From the IMG/VR virus record IMGVR_UViG_3300033064_002647, positions 1 to 33,493 of that record: a stretch of DNA of 33,493 bases; one strand, written 5' to 3'. This DNA comes from a virus. Positions 27,783 through 33,493 of this stretch are shown here, piece by piece. Every line of letters starts with the position of its first letter. The first letter of the stretch is position 1. Position numbers and translations under genes: made by a program. Under the pieces are notes generated by a model. It did no database searches, was not told the DNA's origin, and saw nothing but the letters and a program-made list of their open reading frames with translations.

Positions 27783-29315
27783 CTATAAATTCTTTAATGA
27801 CCTATGTTTATAAAGTATTTCCCAATCTCTTATAACGACAGGTTCATCAAGACTAGAATTGTAAAATTTTAATTGTAGAGAATAACCTCTTTTTTTAGCA
27901 AAATGAAGTCTTTCTTTCACAATGTCTGTTGTTCCTAAAACCGCTGGTAGTGTAAAAGGTAGTATTGTTTCGCTTGCCTTTACGTTTACTGTTCCAAGAC
28001 TGTCATAAGACCGCCCATCAGGTGAAGACTCTACAGTAAGATCATAATCTCCTGTGTCTTCAGTAGTTATATAAAGGTATTTCCATTTTTTCTTTAATTC
28101 TGGTCTATCTCCTCCATATCTCCTAGTAAAGACTTGAAAGTCTATAGCAGAACCATTGTCATTTGTAGATGTGTCTAATATATAAGTTAACGAATCGGCT
28201 GTTGCTTCTCCAAAGTAAATTGCTGATTCACTACTAAAGTCAAATTCTGCGAAACAAGAAGCATTTATTCCAGTATCTCGAGTCCAACCACTTGTTACAG
28301 TGTCCAAAATAGAATTTTGGTTATTAGTTGTGCTCCCAGAAAGTGGGTATGACCATCTAACTTTTCTCCCGTCAAATATTCCAGCTGTCTGACCAAGGCG
28401 ACCTTCGTTTAATCCAGATAGTGTACCCTTAATGTCGTCTGAAATAAGACCACCTTCAACGATAACGCCATACCTTGTTCGTTGTAGGCTTCTGAATTCT
28501 GGTTCTCCTCCTACGTGAGACATGTAATATAGATCATTCCCCGTGTTTACTATTGACCTGTGAGAAACAGTCCCGAAACCAGTCAGTTTTTCATTTAAGT
28601 CATCAACTGTGAATGAAGCTGTTCCGAATCCAGTCAAAGACCAAATTCTATTTCTTTTAAAAATAATAAGCTCATCCTTTAGGACAGCTAACCCAGTAAT
28701 CTCATCACCATCATCTGGATTAATGTCAAGACTTCCAGTGACTCCATTGGTAAAATCATCAGAATCTCCTAGGTCTGACCAATATAGTCTACTTTTAGAT
28801 GCTGATACTCCTGCTACGAATAAGAAATTATGAAACCAAACAGCAAACTTCCCTGCTGGGAAATTACCATCTGCTACAGCAGCAGCCGTACTCGGTGAGC
28901 CTGGTGTGATCTTGGCAGGAACACTACCTCCGTCAAAGGCATAAAGAACATTTTCAGCAGCAACACAATTTACACCTTCTCCTACGTTAGTTAATAAAGA
29001 GTCATCTATTTTTGTTTTATTTCCAGAGCCAGTCCAATCATAAATCTCTATAGCCGTATCGCCAGAATCATTATGGAATGAATAAAGCCTTTTAAGTCCA
29101 GCAGAAGTTGTAATTCCACATAAACCTAGAATTGCCTTATTGCCAGTGTCATTCCCAACGGCACTGTAGCCAGTTCTTGTTTCAATTTTGTCATTTGATA
29201 TAACACCATTCTTTATATCGGCAAGATATCCTTTTGGAATAAACTCTGGAGGCAACTTATCATTATAGCCTTTTCCAAAAATCTGCTCCCTTACGATCAT
29301 TAAATTGCTTTGCAT
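27783..29315 (-). CDS. Beta-propeller-like tail protein (tail tubular B / stabilisation type)
   Basis: This 510-residue protein is all-beta. The opening PPEFIPKGYLADIKNGVISNDKIETRTGYSAV is typical of tail stabilisation and tail tubular B proteins. Repeated blades follow, such as VLYAFDGGSVPAKIT, FAVWFHNFLFVAGV and ELIIFKRNRIWSLTGFG. It sits directly downstream of the adaptor-like gene, in the order seen in short-tailed phages. The C-terminus (from about 390) may be a separate beta domain. Confidence 0.65.
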   Translation of the reverse strand: MQSNLMIVREQIFGKGYNDKLPPEFIPKGYLADIKNGVISNDKIETRTGYSAVGNDTGNKAILGLCGITTSAGLKRLYSFHNDSGDTAIEIYDWTGSGNKTKIDDSLLTNVGEGVNCVAAENVLYAFDGGSVPAKITPGSPSTAAAVADGNFPAGKFAVWFHNFLFVAGVSASKSRLYWSDLGDSDDFTNGVTGSLDINPDDGDEITGLAVLKDELIIFKRNRIWSLTGFGTASFTVDDLNEKLTGFGTVSHRSIVNTGNDLYYMSHVGGEPEFRSLQRTRYGVIVEGGLISDDIKGTLSGLNEGRLGQTAGIFDGRKVRWSYPLSGSTTNNQNSILDTVTSGWTRDTGINASCFAEFDFSSESAIYFGEATADSLTYILDTSTNDNGSAIDFQVFTRRYGGDRPELKKKWKYLYITTEDTGDYDLTVESSPDGRSYDSLGTVNVKASETILPFTLPAVLGTTDIVKERLHFAKKRGYSLQLKFYNSSLDEPVVIRDWEILYKHRSLKNL

Positions 29316-29317
29316 TT

Positions 29318-30031
29318 TTAGTACCCCCCAAAATCAACATGATCCCCTTGAATATCAATCACTCCTTTATAGTCATCGGCTGTACGATTTTCTAAATACT
29401 CAGTCATTTTTAATAATCCTCTTTCGTACTTCCTATCGAGCTTGTCTGCTTCTTCTGTTTCTTGTTGACCAAATCTAAGCGCCTCAGAAGCCGCCCCCCA
29501 TACTATAAGGAGAAAGTCTCTATCAGCATATGGAAGATCTATAGTATCACTGTCAGCAGTCAAATCACTCTGTAACGGGTAATACCATAATTTAATTGCT
29601 TCGTCTCCTGCCTTATCTGGTATAGGAATAAATCCTATTACATTAGCCCTAAGATAGTAAACAGCACCTCTTTTTATAGTTAAAAGAGTATTTTCATTAG
29701 CTAGATCTTTCCTTACAGCGTCCATCGTAACGGGGAGTGCCTTAGCAAAAGTTGAACCACTATTACTAATGTCATAATTTATCTCTGCCCTTCTCACTTT
29801 TAAGAAGTCAGTCGGTAAGGAATACTCTTGTTGACCCGCTACAGTATCAGAAGTAGAAACACTTAAAGGAGAATAGTCTTCAAACACATCTATTACTGAA
29901 GAATAAACTCTATGATAATAAGAATTTATAAGAACATTTAGCTCTGTATCAGTCCAATCTGCTGCATTAGCAGAAGGTTCATCTAAATAACTCCTTACAA
30001 GATCTCTAATTTGTAGTAATGTTTTTGCCAT
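29318..30031 (-). CDS. Head-tail adaptor-like protein
   Basis: This 237-residue protein has an N-terminal helical section (LLQIRDLVRSYLDEPSANAADWTDTELNVLINSYYHRVY), YSLPTDFLKVRRAEI and a mixed centre, then a helical C-terminus with LPYADRDFLLIVWGAASEALRFG. This resembles adaptor or tail tubular A proteins, which start 'L..lv...l.e......ws...l...in......'. It lies upstream of the beta-propeller tail gene, which fits. A terminator-like hairpin ends 11 bases before its ATG, and there is no strong Shine-Dalgarno. Confidence 0.65.
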   Translation of the reverse strand: MAKTLLQIRDLVRSYLDEPSANAADWTDTELNVLINSYYHRVYSSVIDVFEDYSPLSVSTSDTVAGQQEYSLPTDFLKVRRAEINYDISNSGSTFAKALPVTMDAVRKDLANENTLLTIKRGAVYYLRANVIGFIPIPDKAGDEAIKLWYYPLQSDLTADSDTIDLPYADRDFLLIVWGAASEALRFGQQETEEADKLDRKYERGLLKMTEYLENRTADDYKGVIDIQGDHVDFGGY

Positions 30032-30041
30032 ATTTGAGCAT

Positions 30042-30073
30042 AAAAAAACGCACGAGGAATATAACCTCGCGCG
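30042..30073 (-). terminator. Rho-independent terminator
   Basis: On the minus strand a 9-bp G/C-rich stem (30065-30073 with 30049-30057, one G-U) with a 7-nt loop is followed by seven T (30048-30042). It follows the small gene 30116-30277 and stands 11 bases before the adaptor start codon, so read-through or another start is needed to express the adaptor. Confidence 0.85.
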
Positions 30074-30115
30074 TATCTATTGATTACTGCGCTCTAAGAG
30101 CCCGAGAACCCTTAT

Positions 30116-30277
30116 TTATTTCTTTTTAGCTTTCTTCTCTGGTTCAGCCTTTTTAAGAGGCTTAGTTAAAGCCATTCTAACTGAAACTAAAGCTCCAGCT
30201 TCATTGCCCTTCAGATCAACTCTGTCTAAGAAAGTTCTAATGTTTTTTACATCCTGATCGGATATTTCGTATAACAT
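30116..30277 (-). CDS. 53-residue protein, possibly leaderless mRNA
   Basis: This short gene starts at ATG 30277 and ends at TAA 30116, followed by the terminator. The product has a helical, acidic start (LYEISDQDVKNIRTFLDRVDL), a middle VSVRMALTK and a Lys-rich tail (KKAEPEKKAKKK). Its ATG is at the predicted transcription start of promoter P1, with no Shine-Dalgarno. It therefore has its own promoter and terminator inside the virion block. The family is unknown; small DNA-binding proteins may look like this. Confidence 0.6.
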   Translation of the reverse strand: MLYEISDQDVKNIRTFLDRVDLKGNEAGALVSVRMALTKPLKKAEPEKKAKKK

Positions 30278-30284
30278 ACTCTAT

Positions 30285-30313
30285 AGTTTACAATACTTTT
30301 AATTATTTGTCAA
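30285..30313 (-). promoter_or_regulatory. Candidate sigma70-like promoter P1
   Basis: A perfect TTGACA (30308-30313), 17-base spacer and TAAACT (30285-30290) lie immediately upstream of the 53-residue gene. The expected start is about 30278, one base before the ATG. The -35 contains the TGA stop of the decayed frame 30310-30513. Confidence 0.72.
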
Positions 30314-30513
30314 GCGCCTTGGCCTATCTTAAGACGTTGTGAGGCTATTCCAGATGGAGGAGCGGCTGCTGCTAGAATTGCTGCTGCTGCCATTGCTGGA
30401 TTGTCAGCATTAGTAAATGCAAAGGTTGTATTGGCGTTACCAGAATTTTGCCTTGATTCAGCATAGTTATCTCCTGTGTCCCAAGCGGTTGGGGATATTA
30501 AAGGATTGAACTT
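30310..30513 (-). pseudogene. Decayed 3' fragment of a tail-protein gene
   Basis: The minus strand reads open for 67 codons with no usable start codon near its beginning. The translation has structural-protein features: NPLISPTAWDTGDNYAE, an Ala-rich stretch (NPAMAAAAILAAAAPP) and the ending SQRLKIGQGA. It is in the same frame as the gene 30544-31860, separated by TAG and TAA stops. Its last 19 bases are repeated at the end of that gene (17 of 19 identical). It is probably a leftover from duplication or recombination. Programmed read-through is possible but would need two stops to be passed. Confidence 0.5.
30312..30330. repeat. Direct repeat, copy 1 of 2
   Basis: This 19-bp sequence matches 30532-30550 at 17 of 19 positions in the same orientation. 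On the minus strand it encodes KIGQGA at the end of the decayed frame and runs into the TTGACA of promoter P1. Confidence 0.7.
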
Positions 30514-30531
30514 TTACTTTACGAAGTAGTT

Positions 30532-30550
30532 AAGCACCGTGGCCTATCTT
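30532..30550. repeat. Direct repeat, copy 2 of 2
   Basis: This is the second copy, at the 3' end of the gene 30544-31860. Read in another frame it would encode KIGHGA and then a stop, which corresponds to the KIGQGA end of the decayed frame; in the gene's own frame a TAG interrupts it. The copies are 220 bases apart. Confidence 0.7.
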
Positions 30551-31860
30551 GAAAAGGGGATAATCCCAGGTCCTATGATATCTTTAACACCACCCGATAC
30601 TGCTTCTGTAAAGTCAATTTCTAGAATAGCCGCCTTTGCTTGAGCAGCATTGTAATCATAGGCTTTCCAATATTCACCATTTCCTGTGCCAGTATTCCAA
30701 GCAAAAAGCCTCATATCTTGTCCAGTTGCCCAACCGCCTCTATTAACCAGTTCTTGTATAATTGCCGTAACATCAATAGTATTAACACCATTAGCAGTTG
30801 GAGCAAAGGCAGTTTTCGCAGTAGTTTTTGTTGCGGTTGTTGGTTTACTTGCCGCCCCCCAAGCTGGGGCATCATCAACATCATCTCCATATATTTGTGT
30901 TAACGGACTTCCAGGTGTCCCAGTAATCGTCAACTTAAGATTTGCTAGATCAATAGTATCACCTTGGCCTACAGCTATACTCTGGAATCTAAAACCAGCA
31001 TGATATGGTTGAGCCGCTGAATAACCAAGACCAGCTATTAATTCTGTTGAGCTATACTGCCAAGCATTTTGCCAAGTATTACTTGGATAAACCTTTTCCT
31101 GTCCATCATCTCCAGTGCCAGTGATATTCTCCGTAATATCAACATCAATAATAACAGGATAATTTACAATATTGTCCCACTCTAATACCCTTGTTTTCTT
31201 GTTCTTACAAACGGCTGTCTTCCCTTCAAATTTTTCATAAAGCTGATAAAACTTCCTTCTATTATCTACTTTTCCATTCACAATCTTATTAGTCATTCTT
31301 ATTTTGCGTTTCTCGGCATCTTTACCACCAGTCTCTTGTTGCATTGAAAAATCATTATCTATGTCATGTTCGATATTCCAAGTAAATTCTCTAATTGCTT
31401 GATCGCTCCTAAGAATCTTGTAAAACTCAACACCTCCAGGTTTTAATTCCAAATAAATATCTGTATCCAAGGCAACATTATCCCACCAGATCTTTGCTCC
31501 ATCTACTCTAACTTCTCCTGTATATGCAATAAAATCTGTATTCCCAATCTTAGCCAAACCAAAACTAGCCGAGCCCCTCTGCTTAGATACATACTTGAAT
31601 GATATAGTGGCCTTATCTATAGTTAATTTGTATGGTGCTTCCTCAACAGTTATTTTATTATCTTTAATTACTGGTGTTAAATCAATTTCCTTCCAATCCT
31701 CGTTCTTATCTTGATTGTTTTCTTTATAATGAACAAGACCAAAAACCTTAACTAACTTTCTCTTACGACCACCTAAATTAAACACCTTTGTATCCTTAAG
31801 GCGTTTGCTAACCATTTCAAAACTATCTTTTGGAAATTTAATTATACTTGCTGGTTTCAT
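30544..31860 (-). CDS. Tail appendage protein with carbohydrate-binding-like C-terminus
   Basis: This 438-residue protein has a beta-rich N-terminal half (RKLVKVFGLVHYKENN; APYKLTIDKATISFKYV) and a C-terminal domain with IDVTAIIQELVNRGGWATGQDMRLFAW....AKAAILEIDF. The latter is the 'V.aivQElvnR.gWa.G..l......' layout of DNRLRE/galactose-binding-like beta-sandwich domains, which bind glycans. It may be a receptor-binding or baseplate component. It overlaps the sulfotransferase-like gene by four bases. The extreme C-terminus (VKDIIGPGIIPFSR) may reflect a recent frameshift, since the repeat copy there reads as the expected ending in another frame. Confidence 0.6.
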   Translation of the reverse strand: MKPASIIKFPKDSFEMVSKRLKDTKVFNLGGRKRKLVKVFGLVHYKENNQDKNEDWKEIDLTPVIKDNKITVEEAPYKLTIDKATISFKYVSKQRGSASFGLAKIGNTDFIAYTGEVRVDGAKIWWDNVALDTDIYLELKPGGVEFYKILRSDQAIREFTWNIEHDIDNDFSMQQETGGKDAEKRKIRMTNKIVNGKVDNRRKFYQLYEKFEGKTAVCKNKKTRVLEWDNIVNYPVIIDVDITENITGTGDDGQEKVYPSNTWQNAWQYSSTELIAGLGYSAAQPYHAGFRFQSIAVGQGDTIDLANLKLTITGTPGSPLTQIYGDDVDDAPAWGAASKPTTATKTTAKTAFAPTANGVNTIDVTAIIQELVNRGGWATGQDMRLFAWNTGTGNGEYWKAYDYNAAQAKAAILEIDFTEAVSGGVKDIIGPGIIPFSR

Positions 31861-32429
31861 ATACCTATGGTTAAGTCCTCCCTTTTAAATCTTAACAAAC
31901 TTGGATCTATAACTGAAATTGCCTTATCTGTATCTATTGGCCATCCTTGATTTTTTAGAGTATTGAAGTGTTTCATGGGATCTTTAATTACTTCTCTGTA
32001 TTGAAAAACATCTATTTGAGTATCTAATCTGTTTTTAAGCATGTCAATAGAGTCTTGCATTATTTCCTCGTACTTCTCAAACGTTGGTGGCAATTTGTTC
32101 CCGAAGAACGCTTCATAGGATTGCCGAATCTCTTCGGTATCTCTCATCATAAAGACAATCTTGTAATCCCCTACCACCATCCTCCACAACCCTCCATGCA
32201 AGCACTTAATCAATTTCCCCTCGTACATTCTAGGAAAACCAAATTGCATATATTCTCGTCTTTGTAGCTCATAAAAGCCACCAGGATTCGGTTTATAATC
32301 CTTATCACCATATTGATCATTCATTTTCTCTCTAGTAGGATTCTTAACCGCATCTAACCCGCCAGCCTCCAAGGCTCGCATCATCATTGAAGTACCAGTT
32401 CTCATGTATCCTGAGACAATATAGATCAT
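31857..32429 (-). CDS. Sulfotransferase-like P-loop protein
   Basis: This 190-residue protein begins IVSGYMRTGTSMMMRAL, the 5'-phosphosulfate-binding loop of sulfotransferases (GxxRSGTS type, residues 7-14). YKIVFMMRDTEEIRQSYEAF carries the matching 3'-phosphate-binding R/S strand-helix. Such enzymes move sulfate from PAPS to sugars or proteins. It is unusually placed, with ATGA overlaps on both sides, between two tail-structure genes. It is short for the family but complete in its two binding motifs. It may sulfate virion or host glycans, which is inference. Confidence 0.78.
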   Translation of the reverse strand: MIYIVSGYMRTGTSMMMRALEAGGLDAVKNPTREKMNDQYGDKDYKPNPGGFYELQRREYMQFGFPRMYEGKLIKCLHGGLWRMVVGDYKIVFMMRDTEEIRQSYEAFFGNKLPPTFEKYEEIMQDSIDMLKNRLDTQIDVFQYREVIKDPMKHFNTLKNQGWPIDTDKAISVIDPSLLRFKREDLTIGI

Positions 32430-33493
32430 ACACTAACTATTGCATAACTAATCCAACCATCCAAAGCGGCATCTACAACATCAACTTCTAAATCCTTGTT
32501 AGTTGCCAATTTCCAGATAGGCATGGAAAAATTACCAGAAGGTGCTTGTGACATTCCAGAGTTAGCCGCAAAGTCCATAATTCCTGAGATAGCGGTGTCG
32601 TCTTCATCTTGGAATGAGACTGTGCCAGCTACCGAGACTGTAAAACCAAACCCATAAACCCAAATCTGTTTACTTGCCGCACTTGAAACTAGAACTTGAT
32701 TAGCTCCAGCGTTTAAATTAATGGCAAATTGAGTATATGAATCAATCGTTGGTTCACCTGGGCCGACTATTGCTCCATCTATTAGCTCAACGGCTGTTTT
32801 AATAGCTGAAGCACTTGCCTCAGTCACATTCAAATCAGCAGCAGTGTCTTGAACTACCTCTACTCCCCCTGCATTATCAACAGTAACATTGTGGCCATCT
32901 GCAAGTTGTAATGCAGACGTTGCAAATCCCGAAATAGGGCTACTTTCTGTTACTGCCAAAGCCGTCATTCCTGCAATTCCCTGAACGGCCAATACTTCAC
33001 CAGCTTGTGGGCTTCCTGCCGTGCCACCACCTCTTACAAATACTTCATTGGTAATAATATTGTCAACTGTTACATTATGCCCATCAGCTAATTGAAGTGC
33101 TGAAGTAGCAAGGCCAACGTCGTCAGCGACGATAGTAGTATTAATAGAATTGTCTGTATCTTCAGTTACTTCATCACCAGTGGCAGTTACTAATCTAACT
33201 TTTCCTATAACATTAGTTCCTGCCGCTATTGATAAAATGTCAACATCTCCAATATCTACACCACTGTTAGCAGCTAGTTTTCCTATAGCATTTGTTCCTG
33301 CTGGTAATGATGCTACTACATCAACTTGCATTTGCCCCGCCGCTACTGCTCCTGCCAAAGTACTAGTATCAGCATCTATTGTCGCAAGTAAAGCAACTGC
33401 TGGATCATCCGAGGCCAATGTTACTCTTTGTACCCCTGCTGCTACTGCCCCTGCACCTCCGACTACATCTGTACCAGCAATATTCATGTTGGT
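32426..33493 (-). CDS. Repetitive structural protein (5' end beyond window)
   Basis: This frame is open to the right edge; an ATG at 33487 exists but the gene probably starts further upstream. Over 350 residues it is Ala/Val/Thr/Asp-rich with beta-strand repeats. ATSALQLADGHNVTVDN occurs twice (about 126-142 and 189-205), and GTNxIGKxx units recur near 55 and 88. The stretch VAAGVQRVTLASDDPAVALLATIDADTSTLAG is widespread in phage structural proteins. The C-terminal 100 residues (from about 250) form a different, probably beta-sandwich domain. It is likely a tail fibre, head decoration or appendage protein. Confidence 0.65.
   Translation of the reverse strand, partial: TNMNIAGTDVVGGAGAVAAGVQRVTLASDDPAVALLATIDADTSTLAGAVAAGQMQVDVVASLPAGTNAIGKLAANSGVDIGDVDILSIAAGTNVIGKVRLVTATGDEVTEDTDNSINTTIVADDVGLATSALQLADGHNVTVDNIITNEVFVRGGGTAGSPQAGEVLAVQGIAGMTALAVTESSPISGFATSALQLADGHNVTVDNAGGVEVVQDTAADLNVTEASASAIKTAVELIDGAIVGPGEPTIDSYTQFAINLNAGANQVLVSSAASKQIWVYGFGFTVSVAGTVSFQDEDDTAISGIMDFAANSGMSQAPSGNFSMPIWKLATNKDLEVDVVDAALDGWISYAIVSV

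Noticed and set aside
1-33493. CRISPR array, retron or diversity-generating retroelement
   Set aside because: No regularly spaced repeats and no reverse transcriptase were found; repeated units are within proteins or a two-copy direct repeat.
1-33493. Recoded stop codons
   Set aside because: UGA, UAG and UAA all end well-defined genes; ATGA overlaps use UGA as a stop throughout, and no long gene has internal stops of one kind.

Overview
The window looks like a stretch of an A+T-rich, double-stranded DNA tailed bacteriophage (or prophage) genome. The evidence is a recognisable virion module (tail proteins, a head-tail adaptor-like protein, a virion transglycosylase), a lysis module (M23 endopeptidase with a holin-like protein), many tiny overlapping genes joined by 4-base ATGA stop/start overlaps, and tRNA genes. 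Shine-Dalgarno sites (AAGGAG type) and sigma70-like promoters (TTGACA, 17-bp spacer, TAA-rich -10) point to a bacterial host. UGA, UAG and UAA all work as stops. I cannot name the host. The adaptor, beta-propeller-like tail protein, transglycosylase and large Ala/Gln-rich proteins, with no visible tape measure, fit a short-tailed (podovirus-like) layout; that is inference.

Layout. (1) 1-1030, plus strand: the end of an unknown gene, a ThiF/E1-like adenylyltransferase and a small HTH protein. (2) About 1030-33493 is entirely minus strand and is described here from left to right. 1027-12559 is a sugar and surface-glycan block: seven glycosyltransferase-like genes (two are tandem paralogues), an NAD-dependent sugar epimerase, a hexapeptide acetyltransferase, two class I methyltransferases, a VWA protein, several mini-proteins and tRNA-Asn. 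(3) 12553-21000 is an accessory region of small genes: HNH/NinG-like nuclease, zinc-ribbon, HTH and membrane proteins, and a JAMM/JAB protease. It includes two islands of structured RNA (15951-16230 and about 17900-18481) with a normal tRNA-Gly and unusual tRNA-like elements. (4) 20930-22600 is the lysis region. (5) 22493-33493 is the virion module: ejection-like proteins, transglycosylase, tail proteins, adaptor, a carbohydrate-binding-like tail protein, a sulfotransferase-like gene and the 3' part of a repetitive structural gene cut by the window edge.

How the parts may work together. The glycosyltransferases, epimerase, acetyltransferase, methyltransferases and sulfotransferase could build or modify a glycan on the virion or the infected cell surface. 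The ThiF-like protein and the JAMM protease could form a phage-encoded protein-conjugation/deconjugation or sulfur-transfer pair, although no ubiquitin-like protein or E2 is visible here.

Besides the larger genes, I read eight well-supported small genes from the sequence (5533-5652, 9657-9827, 14628-14795, 15012-15191, 18697-18834, 20476-20646, 22493-22600, 30116-30277). I also found four matching promoters, a leader with a possible pseudoknot/attenuator, and a decayed gene fragment flanked by direct repeats. Functions are read from motifs only; no database search was possible.
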